A stretch of 64,000 nt of DNA from Prorocentrum cordatum (GCA_963575745.1 CAUYUJ010017992.1:36001-100000), one strand, 5' to 3'; shown: positions 30,972-42,684, counted from the first letter of the stretch. Translations and numbers: made by a program. The notes: generated by a model from the sequence alone, not told the origin.

Positions 30972-33164
30972 TCAGATGTCCTGATCGTCTTGGAGGAAGT
31001 CACGCCAGTCCGGCGGCTGCCAAGAATCGATGATGCGCCTGGAGCCACCGCCCGTGCTGCCGCCGATGTCCAGTTAGTCGCCATCGCCCCTGAACAGACG
31101 GCCGTGCCCGCACGCCAGAATCGCTTGGTTGCGGATTTGAAGCAGCGCTCCGCTCTCAAACATCTGCAACACGTCCTGCTGCCTGCGCGTGAAGTTCGGC
31201 TTTGCCTGCCAGCCTGGGCAGACAGATATAGGGAAAGCCGCTCCCCCTCGTTGTAGCGCGCGATGGCCTCGGCCTTCTGGTGGTGCAGCCGGCGCCGCTG
31301 TTGCCGCAGAGCTTCCTCGGGAACTGCTGCATCACGGCCCACACTGTGATCAGCTTGCAACGCTTGCGTTAGCCAATCAACGTCGAAGCGCCCTGAGAAG
31401 GCCAGCACCTCCCAGATCTGTTCGGTGCCGGCCACACGTTGCAAATGGCGATGCCACCGCTTACGCTTCTGGTCTTTCACAAACTTGGCGACGCTACCCA
31501 GACCTGCACCCGTGGCCTGGCCACCTTTTCCCGCAGGCTGAGAAGCACCGTGGGAACCTTTCTTACCGCCTGGCCCTTTGTTCGGACCCTGCGGAACCGC
31601 ATGGCCCCCTTGTGGCGCAGACTTGCCTTTCGCTTTTCCCTTTTCGATATCCCGTTCCTGAAGCGCACGCTGCTGCCGCGACTGCTCGTACTGGTCGCGA
31701 GCTACTCTGACCAATTCCTGGCGCTCAGGCTCCGTGAGAACGTAGCGCATGTCGTCGATGTTCTTGCTCCGCAGAAAGTCATGTCGAGGCTTAAGGACAG
31801 AGAGAATGGCTCGGCCAGTCTCCTCCTGAGACGCAAAGGCCGCGTCATATTCCGAGCCAGGCTGAGGAGCGCCAGCTGGATCAGTGTCCGCTGGCTCCGT
31901 GGACTTCCATCTTTTTGAAAAGCAAGAGACTGAGATGATGGAGGACTTTCGGATCGTACTCCTCGTCGTACCTGTCGTCCCAAAGCTTCCTCAGCTCCCT
32001 GTGCAAGTCGTCCGCGCGATTCTGAACGACATCCTCGACGTAGTCGGGATCACCCGGTGAAGTCGGTGAAAGCGGAGGAGCAGAACTCGGCGACCGATCC
32101 CAATGCACAGAAGACTCGCGGTCCGCCTGTACGCTGACGTCGGCGTCGGAGACGTTTTCGACGACAATCTTCCGCCTCTTGCTCTCCCCAGGCTGAATAG
32201 CACCAGGGAGAGTGAGCACAACCGCCACCGCATCGCGTGCGTCGTTGCGCACGCCACGATCCGTAAAAGACGCGCCAACGGCAATGGAGCAGAAACGGGC
32301 GACAGCTCCGCAGACCGCGACGCGGTCGCCTTTGAGGTCGGCCGGAGTGGCATGGACCTCCCAGAGCTTCTCGTCGTTCTGCTGGCGCTGGTAAGCCTCC
32401 CGCGCCTCCTGGAAAGTGAGGTTGTCGTCGCCGACTACAAGCAGAACGACTGGCACGTGCAGCTCCGAAGCATTGAGAATCTGAGCCATGCAGTCCAGGT
32501 GCAAGCGGAGATGGCGAACTGTCCGCTTTCGAGTCTGGATGGTCGGCGGTTTCTTGCCGCGCACGATGTGCATGTTGGCGATCACCACGTGGAACTTGTC
32601 ATGGCCTGGTTTGTTCACCTCAAAATGTGAAATAACAGCATCAATCTCTCGGCCGCTAGGAGGCCTGTAAACTTTGCTGTCTTCGCACAGAGTCAGTTCC
32701 GCAGGCTGAGAAGCACCGCGGAACCCCCAGAGAGTCAAGTAGTTGTCGACCTCCGAGAAGCGAATGCCATCACCGAAAGGCTTACTGGGGATCTCTGTCA
32801 CGTTGATCCCTGCTCGGCGAAAGCCTTCACGGAACGCACCGACCACGCAGCCACAGACAATATCAGCATCAGCGGTCTCCACTATCGTGGCGCACACCCT
32901 TCCGAAGTTAGCGCAGTGAGTGGCCGCCTGCTTACCAGTCATCATGCCCTGCTCGAACCCGAAATTGAACGAGGCGACCGTGAAAGACGCAGGCTGCACA
33001 GCGCCAGAGCCAGGCGTCTGTCCACCGTCCTCCGCAGGCTGAGAAGCACCGCGAGGCGGCGCAGGCTGAGAAGCACCGCGAGGCGGCGACACTTCGGACG
33101 AGCCTCGCGGAGCAGAGGCTGCGGATGAACGTTGGGTATGGGGGTACGGCCAGGGGAACGCCAT
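30972..33164 (-). pseudogene. Frameshifted copy of the 728-aa EEP-like gene
   Basis: Closely similar end to end to 27097-29283, from the MAFPWPYPH start (33164) to the equivalent stop (30972). It has at least two disabling indels. A one-base insertion near 31909 (TTCCATCTTT where the other copy has TTCCTCTTT) ends the frame shortly after. A one-base loss near 31210 (GCCTGCCAGCC for GCCTGGCCAGCC) shifts the last ~75 codons. The nuclease-fold Glu (CGCEVGAF) is Val here (CGCVVGAF). A ~45-bp patch near 32440-32490 differs strongly from the sister copy. I call it a pseudogene; RNA editing or recoding could change that, but nothing here shows it. Confidence 0.7.
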
Positions 33165-33274
33165 TGCAATCGAAACTGAGTGGACTGCAGTGAGTGAATG
33201 CAGTGGCACGATACTGCAGTGTCACTAGCAATTCCTGAACCAAACACGGCTGTGGCGGAAGGACTACGAAGCGT

Positions 33275-33762
33275 CTGGCTATTCAAAATGTAGCCCGGGA
33301 GTGTAGTTCTGGGAACTCGAAGACCAGGAAGTGGCCTACAGTTGGCTCCGGGCATCCAAAATGTGGCCCGGGAATGGAATTCTGGGAACTCGAAGAGCAC
33401 GAAGTGTGTGAATGTTGCATCCGGCCCTCCAGAATGTGGCCCGGGAATGGAGTTCTGGGAACTCGAAGAGCACGAAGTGTGTGACTGTTGCATCCGGCCC
33501 TCCAGAATGTGGCCCGGGAATGGCGTTCTGGGATCTCGAAGAACACGAAGTGTGTGACTGTTGCATCCCGGTATTCAGAATGTGGCCTGGGAATGGAGTT
33601 CTGGGAAGTCGAAGAGCACGAAGTGTGTGACTGTTGGTGAAAAACGAGCCCGGCACCCTGCCGCCCGGCAACTCCCCAACACCTGCCCGGACCCCCCTGT
33701 GGAGTGATCTGTGAGCTCTTTTGAGACCACTAGAAACCTATCAGTCTTCGCTGTTAGGTAAT
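33275..33762 (+). repeat. 73-bp B-arm array and B end, AB3
   Basis: Five copies of the 73-bp unit, then the standard B end through CACTAGAAACCTATCAGTC and CTTCGCTGTTAGGTAA. Confidence 0.92.
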
Positions 33763-35265
33763 CATTGTTGATCCCCCCACCGGTGCATACGGTTTCTTCT
33801 CAATCAAAGTGTGCCCCTCGAGGCTCGCACCCTGTTTTTTATCAGGGAAAGTCTTGAGTCTAAAACTGGGCCCCTGGCCCCCGGCTTACAACAACAACAA
33901 CAACAACAACAGCTCCCGCTTGAGACTTCCTCACCATATAGCCAGAACCCCCGCTCCAGCCCGAGACTTCCTCGCATTTATTCAGGCATCGCACTCTTGC
34001 TTCGGACTTCCTTACACTTTATTCAGGAATCGCTTTCCCGGCGCTCTGAAGTCGCGTTCTCGCTGGAGACTGGCTTGCAATTTACTGAAGAATAGCGCCC
34101 TTATGTTGGAATTTCTAACTGTTTACTCAAGCGCCGCGCTCCCGACACCCAGGCACCCAGGAGTCGCGCTCCCGACGCCCAGGCACCTAGGAATCGGGAT
34201 CTCGCTGCCCTTCGTGGCCCCGTTGCAGCCCTTCGTGGCCCCCTCGCTTTGTTTCGTGGCCTCGTTGCAGCCATTCGTGGCCCCCTCGCTGCCCTTCGTG
34301 GCCCCGTTGCAGCCCCTCGTGGCCTCCTCGCTGCCCTTCGTGGCCCCGTTGCAGCCCTTCGTTGCCCCCTCGCTTTGTTTCGTGGCCCCGTTGCAGCCCT
34401 TCGCGGCCACCTCGCTGCCCTTCGTGGCACCGTCGCAGCCCTTCGTGGCCCCGTTGCAGCCCTTTGTGGCCCCCTCGCTGCCCTTCGTTTCCCCGTTGCA
34501 TCCCTTCGTGGCCCCCTCGCTGCCCTTCGTGGCCCCATATATGTATGCCCTTCGTGGCCCCCGCTCGTTCGCGCCCGTGGTGGCCCCATATGCATGCCCT
34601 TCGTGGCCCCGCTGTCGATCTTCGTGGCCCACTCGCTGCCCTTCGTGGCCCCGTTGCTGCCCTCAGTGGCCCCGTCCTTGCCCTCCGCGGCCCAATATAC
34701 ATATGCCCTTCGTGGCCCCGCTTTCGCCGTTTGTGGCCCCCTCACTGTCCTACGTGGCCCAGTTGCTACCCTCAGTGGCCCCGTCGTTGCCTTTGTGCCC
34801 CCGCATTATCTGCCCTTCGTGGCCCCCGCTCGTTCGCGCTCTTGGTGGCCCCATACGCATTCCTTGCGTGTCCCCGCTGTCGCCCTTCGTGGCCTACTTC
34901 GTGTCCTTGTGGCCCTGCTGTCGTTCTCACTCACTCTCGCTTTCGCTCGTCGTCGCCGTCGTCGTCGTCGCTGTTGTCGTCGACGTCGTCGTCGTCGTTG
35001 TCGGTCCCCTGTCCGTCCCTCTTGGGGTCGGGTCGACGGTCCGCAGCCGCCCCGCCGATCAGCGCTGCCGCTGGCCAGGCCGACGGTCAGCGGCCGCCCC
35101 GCCGCTTGCCGGGGCCTGGCCTGCAGGGAAGGAAGGTATACTCCCCAAAAGGGGTTCGATCGAAGACGAAGAGGGCGGGTATCGAGGGTTTGGAAAATAC
35201 GCGTTATTGGACACTCGAACAGATAAGGGCGAACAGTCTTAAAATGATTGTTGCTGTTGTTGTTG
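33763..35265 (-). repeat. C element, copy C5
   Basis: Starts right at the AB3 end. (CAA)n at about 33888-33910, tail with GAGACTTCCTCGCATTTATT words, CTGCCCTTCGTGGCCCCGTTG array (34205-34540), ATGCCCTTCGTGGCCCC units, GTCGTC tract, head with GGGTATCGAGGGTTTGG (about 35174) and AACAGTCTTAAAATGATTG. Confidence 0.88.
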
Positions 35266-35298
35266 AACTCTCACCCTCACTGGTGCATGTTGTTTTTA

Positions 35299-36661
35299 CC
35301 TAACAGCGTTTGCTGATAGGTTTCTAGTAGGCTCAAAAGAGAGCAGCAGATGACTCCACAGGGGGGTCGGGGCGGCATCCGGGGAGCTGTGTCCGAACTC
35401 GTGTCCGAATTCGTTTTTCACAAACAGTCACACACTTCGTGCTCTTCGAGTTCCCAGAACTCCATTCCCGGGCCACATTTTGAATGCCCGGAGCCAACTG
35501 TAGGCCACTTCGTGCTCTTCGAGTGCCCAGAACTCCATTCCCGGGCCACATTTTGAATGCCCGGAGCCAACTGTAGGCCACTTCGTGCTCTTCGAGTGCC
35601 CAGAACTCCATTCCCGGGCCACATTTTGAATGCCCGGAGCCAACTGTAGGCCACTTCGTGCTCTTCGAGTTCCCAGAACTCCATTCCCGGGCCACATTTT
35701 GATGCTGATGCAGAGGCTGAGAATGGTGATGCTGATGCTGAGGCTGAGGCTGAGGCAGGCAGGCTGAGGCTGATGAGGCTGAGGCAGGCTGAGGCTGAGG
35801 CCGAGGCTGAAGGCAGGCTGAGGCAGACGCTGGGGCAGGCTGAGGCTGAGGCAGGCTGAGGCTGAGGCTGAGGCTGAGGCTGAGGCAGGCTGATGCTGAG
35901 GCAGGCTGAGGCTGAGGCTGAGGCTGAAGGCAGACTGAGGCTGAGGCAGGCTGAGGCAGACGCTGAGGCAGGCTGATGCTGAGGCAGGCTGAGGCTGAGG
36001 CTGAGGCTGAGGCGGATGCAGGCTGATGCTGAGGCAGGCTGAGGCACAGAGGCTGAGGCTGGGGCAGACTGAGGCTGAGGCTGAAGCAGGCTGAGGCTGA
36101 GGCAGGCTGAGGCTGAGACTGAGGCAGGCTGATGCTGAGGCAGGCTGAGGCTGAGGCTGAGGCAGGCTGAGCCTGAGGCAGGCTGAGGCTGAGGCTGAGG
36201 GTGAGGCTGAGGCTGAGGCTGGGGCAGGCTGAGGCAGACGCTGAGGCAGGCTGAGGCTGAGGCAGGGTGAGGCTGAGGCAGAGGCTGATGCAGGCTGAGG
36301 CTGAGGCAGGCTGAGGCCGAGGCTGAGGCCGAGGCTGAAGGCAGGCTGAGGCTGAGGCTGAAGCAGGCTGAGGCTGAGGTTGAGGCAGGCTGAGGCTGAG
36401 GCTGAAGCAGGCTGAGGCGGATGCAGGCTGATGCTGAGGCAGGCTGAGGCACAGAGGCTGAGGCTGAAGGCAGACTGAGGCTGAGGCTGAAGCAGGCTGA
36501 GGCTGAGGCTGAGGCAGGCTGAGGCTGAGGCTGAGGCAAGCTGATGCTGAGGCAGGCTGAGGTTGAGGCTGAGGCTGATGCAGGCTGAGGCTGAGGCAGG
36601 CTGAGGCTGAGGCCGTATATGCTTCTACACATCGCTGTTAGGTTGCTTTGCCGGGATAATT
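35299..36661 (-). mobile_element. AB composite element, copy AB4 (no cargo)
   Basis: Reverse orientation. B end CCTAACAGCG (35299-35308), a short 73-bp array (about 35420-35700), then straight into a ~900-bp A-arm array (GGCTGAGGCTGAGGCAGGCT, 35703-36615), ending TCGCTGTTAGG (36632-36642) and GGTTGCTTTGCCGGGATAA. Confidence 0.6.
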
Positions 36662-38163
36662 ACGTAACAGCGAAGACTGATAGGTTTCTAGTGGTGTCAA
36701 AAGAGAGCATCTGATGACTCAGAAGGGAGGTCTGGGCGGCATCCGGACAGCGAGGGCCGGGCTCAGGGCCGGGCTCGTTTTAAGCAAACGGTCGCACACT
36801 TCGTGCTCTTCGACCTCCCAGAACTCCATTCCCGGGCCACATTTTGAATGCCCGGAGCCAACTGTAGGCCACTTCGTGCTCTTCGACTTCCCAGAACTCC
36901 ATTCCCGGGCCACATTTTGGATGCCGGGAGCCAACTGTAAGCCACTTCGTGCTTTTCGAGTTCCCAGAACTCCATTCCCGGGCCACATTCTGAATGCCCG
37001 GAGCAAGCTGTAGGCCACTTCGTGTTCTTCGAAATCCCAAAACTCCATTCCCGGGCCACATTCTGAATGCCCGGAGCCAACTGTAGGCTACTTCGTGGTC
37101 TTCGAGCTCCCCGAACTTCATTCCTGGGCTACATGTTGAATGCCCGGAGGCAACTGTAGGCCACTTCGTGGTCTTCGAGTTCCCCAAACTCCATTCCTGG
37201 GCATGATTTTGAATGCCCGGAGCCAACCGTAGGCAACTTCGTGGTGTTCGAGTTCCCAGAAATCCATTCCTGGGCATGATTTTGAATGCCCGGAGCCAAC
37301 TGCAGGCCACTTCGTGTTCTTCGACTTCCCGGAACTCCACTCCCGGGCCACATTTTGAATGCTGAGGCAGGCTGAGGCTGAGGCTGAGGCAGGCTGAGGC
37401 TGAGGCAGGCTGAGGCCGAGGCCGAGGCTGAAGGCAGACTGAGGCTCAGGCTGAAGCAGGCTGAGCCTGAGGCTGAGGCTGAAGCAGGCTGATGCTGAGG
37501 CAGGCTGAGGCTGAGGCTGAGGCTGATGCAGGCTGAGGCTGAGGCAGGCTGAGGCTGAGGCCGAGGCCGAAGGCAGACTGAGGCCGAGGCTGAAGCAGGC
37601 TGAGGCCGAGGGAGGCTGAGGCGAGGCTGCAGGCAGACTGAGGCTGAGGCTGAGGCTGAGGCTGAGGCTGAGGCAGGCTGAGGCTGCTGAGGCTGAGGCT
37701 GAGGCTGAGGCTGAGGCTGAGGCAGGCTATGCTCAGGCAGGCTGAGGCTGAGGCTGAGCTGAGGACCTGATGCAGGCTGAGGCTGAGGCAGGCTGAGGCT
37801 GAGGCCGAGGCTGAAGGCAGACTGAGGCTGAGGCTGAAGCAGGCTGAGGCTGAGGCTGAGGCAGGCTGAGGCTGAGGCAGGCTGAGGCTGAGGCAGGCTG
37901 AGGCTGACCGAAGGCTGAAGGCAGACTGAGTTGAGGCTGCTGAGGCTGAGGCGGCTGAGGCTGAGGCAGAGCTGAGGCTGAGGCTGAGGCAGGCTGAGGC
38001 TGAGGCTGTGATTGCGACTGCCGTTGCCACTGCGACTGCCATCGCGAATGCGACTACGACTGCGAGAACAACAGGATTCTACAACAGGATTCTCATCTGA
38101 ATCTTAAGGGGAATGCTTCCAGATATGCTCTTACACATCGCTGTTAGGTTGCTTTGCCGGGAT
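36662..38163 (-). mobile_element. AB composite element, copy AB5 (no cargo)
   Basis: Reverse orientation, directly abutting AB4. B end CGTAACAGCGA (36663-36673, one mismatch to the consensus), B array (36785-37365) whose later copies carry a variant with GGGCATGATTTTGAATG, A-arm array (37363-38010), then the conserved inner sequence and TCGCTGTTAGG (38138-38148). Confidence 0.6.
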
Positions 38164-38895
38164 AATTGACAGGGAAGGTCTTGGTGCTCAAACTGGGCCC
38201 CTGGCCCCGCCGGATTAAAACAACAACGGCTCCCGCCTGAGACTTCCTCCGGATGTATTGAGGACCCCCGCTTTTGAGAGTTCCTCACAATTTACTCAGG
38301 ATCGGTGTTCCCGCTTGTGACTTCCTCGCAATTTAGTCAGGGCCCCGCTCCCATCTGAGACTTCCTCACAATGTATTCGGGAACGGCGCTCCCGCTTGAG
38401 ACTTCCTCGCAATTGAATCAAGACTTCCTCGCAATTGAATCAAGACCCCCGCTCCCGCCAGAGAACCCTTCACATGTTATTCAGGAATTGCGCTCTCGCC
38501 TGTGACTTCCATGCGATGTATTCAGAAATCGCGCTTTCGACGCTCAGGAAACACGCTGCGCCAAGGACGCCGCTACAATGTACTTAGTATTCGCGCCCTC
38601 GCCATACTCAGGCATCCCGCTTGAATGTCCCACCCGCCCAACCCGCCCGTCAGGGGATCGGCCGCCCGTCGCGGGCTCCCGCCCGAGACTTCTTTCAGGA
38701 ACGGCGCTTTCGCTTAGGATTTCCTCGAACGTTCACGCTCTTACCTTTCCCTCCTCCCTCCTCCCTCCTCTCCTCCCGTTTCTCTCCTTCCTTTCTTCCC
38801 TCATCCTTATGCCTCTCTGTTCTATCCCCTGTCCCTCCTCTCCCTCCTCCCTTTTCCCTCCCCTCTCCTGCCTCCTCCCTCCCTCTTTCTTTCTT

Positions 38896-38926
<31 letters not shown>

Positions 38927-39410
38927 TATCTTTCTCTCTCCCTCTCTCTCTATCGTTCTTTCTCTACCTCTCGTATATGTCATTTTGTTATCTCTCTCTA
39001 TCTCTGTCTCTCTCTCTCTCTCTCGTTTTCTCGTTCTCTCTCTCTCTATCTCTCTCTCTCTGCCTCTAATCAACCGCCCCCCTCTTCGCTCTTTCTCTCC
39101 TGGCGTGTTCCCTCATCCTTCGTCCCTCCCTCGGCCTTGCTCCCACTCTCCCTCGTTCTCCCCCTCCTTTTTGTTGCAGGGCCCACACCAATTCCAATGG
39201 CGGGCACATGTACGCCCACGAAGGATTGTCCGCCCGTTCAGGTTCGCCCGCCTGCCTAAGCCCGCCGCCCCCCGCAAAGAGAAAGAATCCCCCCAAAGGA
39301 GGTGTGATCGAAGACAACAAGGGCGGGTATCGAGGGTGTGGGGAATTCGTTTTGAATGACACGCGGGCAAGTAAGAGCGAACAGTCTTATAATGATTGAT
39401 GTTGTTGTTG
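38150..39410 (-). repeat. C element, copy C6 (CT-rich interior variant)
   Basis: The tail is full of GAGACTTCCTCGCAATTTAG words (38165-38740). The usual GGCCACGAAGGG array is replaced by pyrimidine sequence including (CT)n at 38880-39065. The head is kept (GTGATCGAAGACAACAAGGG, CGGGTATCGAGGGTGTGGGG, AACAGTCTTATAATGATTG). Confidence 0.75.
38880..39065. repeat. (CT)n / (TC)n microsatellite
   Basis: CTCTCT runs broken by TTTCTTTC and a short unique insert near 38970. Confidence 0.93.
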
Positions 39411-39429
39411 ATCGTGTTGTTGGTGGTGT

Positions 39430-39452
39430 TATATATATATATATATATTGTT
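39430..39452. repeat. (TA)n microsatellite
   Basis: Pure TA run next to GTTGTTGTTGATC-type sequence at the outer edge of C6. Confidence 0.95.
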
Positions 39453-39454
39453 GA

Positions 39455-40075
39455 TTACCTCTCTCTCTCTTTCTCTCTCTCCTCGCTCCTGGCCCCTCTC
39501 GTCTCAATGCTCGTCGCTCCTCCCACCTCTCGCCTAGCCCTTCGCTTCTCCGTCTTGGCTACTGGCATCAATCTCCCCCCTCCTCTTCGGCGGTCACTCG
39601 TCCCTCGCCTGTCGCTCCTCGGCCGTCGCTCCTCCCTTCTCGTGCCTTGCTCCTGGCTGATCGCTCCTCGCTTCCCCACCTCCTGCCTCGACCCTGGCTC
39701 CCCGGTCCCTGCTCCTCCCTCGTCGGTGAGCTGCCAGGTTGCGTTAGCTAGTAAGGGTGCCAAGAAACAGCACGGTGTAGCATCCAGCAGCAGTCGCGAA
39801 CAGCAGCAGTCCGCAGCAAGCAGCTGCAACGCACAGCAAACGTAAGGCGCAGCAGCAACAACATGCCGCAGGCAGCAACACCCTCCCGCTGCAGGCAGCA
39901 ACACCACCAGGCGAAGTTCGGGCCCAACGCCATCACGGAAGCCTTTCGGCTACATCTGTGCCTTGACCCAGCGTGCCGTCTCGGACAGATTTCGCGACTG
40001 GTAGACCACGGGTCAGCCCTAGTCTATACTACAATGCCGGGCATTTGCGCTTGCGAGAGGGGGGCAAGCGATGGT
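39455..40075 (+). repeat. PPR upstream module, copy 1, with PPR relic
   Basis: A CTCGCTCCTGGC-rich section, then TTGCGTTAGCTAGTAAGGG, CAGCAGCAACAACATG, GGCGAAGTTCGGGCCCAACG and CCACGGGTCAGCCCTAGTCT. It parallels 49090-49770 landmark by landmark. It ends in a degraded PPR start: YYNAG, then after a frame slip ICACERG. Confidence 0.65.
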
Positions 40076-40089
40076 CACCCGCGGCGGCG

Positions 40090-40745
40090 CCCCAGGGCCC
40101 CGCCCGTGGGGTGACGCCGTCCTGGCCCAGGACAGCCCCGTGACGGCCCATGAGGGCCCCGACGGAGACCTCGAGAGTCTCCCAGGAGTTCCCCAGCGAG
40201 CCCGAGAGGGCCCCAGGACGGGTTCGGAGGGCCCCCACGAGCTTCCACGGAGCTCCCAGGGGACCCCCACGAGGGCCCCAGAGCCGCCAAGCTATCGATA
40301 TTCTCAAAATTTCTTGACGTTTCCGGTGGTGCTCCTCCCGCCCGCCCCAAGACGCCCACCACGACACCGCGGGCGTCCGAAATCGGGCCCATGCTGCCGG
40401 GGGCCTCCAAGAGAGTCCCCAAGACGGCCCCAGAGGCCTCCGATCGAGCTCCCCGGGCCCCCAAGACGGCCCAAGAACCTCCCCAGACGGCCCCAAGGGA
40501 CGTCCAAGAGGGTCCAGTTCGGAGCGTTTCCCCCCCTCCTGGCCCCTCCACGGCCAGCAAGGCTCCAAGACGCCCCCGAGAAGCCCCCAGAAGGCCCCGA
40601 AGGCGCTCCCAAGAGGCTCCCGGGCGCTCTCCAGAGGCTCAAAGAAGGCTTGAGAGGCGCCCCCAAGAGCTCTCAAGAGGCTCCCAGAGGCTCTCCAGAG
40701 GCTCCCACAGAGCCACACGAGGACCCCCTCCCGGGTATCGGAGGG
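40090..40745. repeat. CCCAAGANGGCC minisatellite, block
   Basis: Degenerate CCAAGACGGCCC / CCCAGAGGC words over ~650 bp. The 764-codon ORF crossing it and the next blocks is an array artefact. Confidence 0.8.
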
Positions 40746-40899
40746 CTCCCCCGCCGCTTCCCCGATGCCTCCTCTGGGAACAGCCTGCTACAGCACGCGG
40801 CACTGCTGGCACGACAAGCAGCAGGCTGGGCAGGAGGAAGGGGGTAAGACGGAGAAGAAGGGCGAGAGGAGTGGAGGAGGAGCATGAGGGCGAGGAGGA

Positions 40900-41262
<363 letters not shown>

Positions 41263-41313
41263 TGTTGTTGCTGGAGCTGCTGCTGCAGCTGTTGCTGCTG
41301 CTACTGCCGATGG

Positions 41314-41361
<48 letters not shown>

Positions 41362-41365
41362 TGCC
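41263..41365. repeat. (GCT)n microsatellite
   Basis: GCT/TGC triplets, purest at about 41312-41358. Confidence 0.9.
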
Positions 41366-41469
41366 AGCGCTGCTCCAGACGCCGTCAGGATCATCAAGCA
41401 AACAGCGCACCCTGAAGCAATAAGCAGCAACGAGCGCACGCTCAATCCTCTGGCATTCGTGGACGGTAG

Positions 41470-41535
41470 TCCACGGGTCAGCCCTAGTCTCTACTACATT
41501 GCAGGGCCCAGTGCGTGCCAGAAGGGCGCAGGCCC
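41470..41535 (+). pseudogene. PPR-motif relic
   Basis: Preceded by the standard TCCACGGGTCAGCCCTAGTC lead. The plus frame reads SPSLYYIAGPSACQKG, matching the start of the PPR motif seen at 42685, then dissolves into minisatellite. Confidence 0.45.
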
Positions 41536-41539
41536 CAAT

Positions 41540-42350
41540 GCACCGAAACCGCCCCGGGCTGGCCCCGGGCCGCCCCAGGCCGCCCAAGCAGGCTCCAGGA
41601 CATGTCGAGAGGGCCCCCAGAAGCCCCCAAGACGGCCCCGGAGAGCCCCGGCACGCTTAAAGATGGGCCCAAGACGCCCGAGATTCGCCCCAGGCGGCCC
41701 AAGAGGCGTCCAAGACGCCCGAAGAGGCCTCCCAAGAGGCCTCCCAAGAGGGCCCCGAGCGACAGAAATCGTAGATTTCTATCGTGTGTTTCGATGTTTT
41801 CGGCCTCCTCGCCTCTTCGGCTTCCCGACGCTCCAAGACGGCCCAAGAAGTCCCCCCGACCGCTCCAAGACGGCCGAAGAGGACCCCAAGAGAGCCCCAA
41901 GACGGGCCAGGAGGGCCCCCAGACGGTCCCAAGACGCCCCAGGACGGCCCCAGGACGGCCCAGGAGGCGCCCAAGACGGCCCAAGAGGCACCCAAGACGA
42001 CCCCAGGAGCGGCCCAAGACGGCCCACGACAGCCCAAGAGGCGCCGAGGCCTCAGACGGCCCCAAGACGGCCCAAGAGGCACCCAAGACGGCCCGAGAGG
42101 GCCCTAAGAGCCCCCCCCGGGAGGCCCAAAAGAAGGCCGAAGAGGCTCCGAAACGGCCCCCACGAAGCCTTCAGTGGCTTCAGAATTCCCTCCAGGAGCG
42201 GGGGAGCGGACGAGAGGCGACAGGCATATCGCAGGCAAAAACGCCCCAAGAGATCCCCAAACGGCCCCCACGAAGCCCTAAGTGGCCTCAGAATTGCTTC
42301 CAGGAGGGGGGGAGCGGACGAGAGGCGACCGGCATATCGAAGGCACAAAA
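41540..42350. repeat. CCCAAGANGGCC minisatellite with a ~118-bp duplication
   Basis: Minisatellite to about 42130. Then two copies (about 42140 and 42255) of a block with ACGGCCCCCACGAAGCC, CAGGAG, GGGGAGCGGACGAGAGGCGA and GGCATATCG. Confidence 0.75.
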
Positions 42351-42469
42351 GAACAATGTTGGACGCTCCGAGGGCCTTCGATGTTTCTCTGTTGGGGAGA
42401 GTCGTCGTAGGATCGACGATTGCCGACCGAGGGCATGGAGAATCCAGCGAAAGAGGAGAAGAAGGTGGA

Positions 42470-42535
42470 AGAGGAGGAGGAGGAGGAGGAGGAGGAGGAG
42501 GCGGAGGAGGAGGAGGAAGAGGGGGAGGAAGCAGC
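42470..42535. repeat. (GGA)n tract
   Basis: Purine GGA triplets with AGA interruptions. Confidence 0.9.
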
Positions 42536-42684
42536 AGGACCTCCGAGCAGCAGCAGCAGCTGAGGAACACAGGAGAGCAGGAGGTCCTGGAAGGTGTGGA
42601 GAGCGCCTTCAACTGGCCATCGTGGCCAGAGACCCCTCGCCACGTCGAGCTGATGTCGTGGACGGAGTCCACAGGTCTGCCCTA

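Larger units (their letters stand above)
29931..33762 (-). mobile_element. AB composite element, copy AB3 (pseudogene-carrying)
   Basis: A end with TATCCCGGCAAAGCAACC and CCTAACAGCGA (29949-29959), A-arm array (30085-30425), shared 3' segment, one degraded copy of the 728-aa gene, B arm (33275-33640), and an intact B end closing with TCGCTGTTAGG (33748-33758). It lacks the 356-aa ORF and the ~360-bp repeats of AB2. Confidence 0.6.

Noticed and set aside
35418-36632. 404-codon Ser/Ala/Gln-rich ORF
   Set aside because: Translation of the A-arm hexamer array and B-arm repeats.
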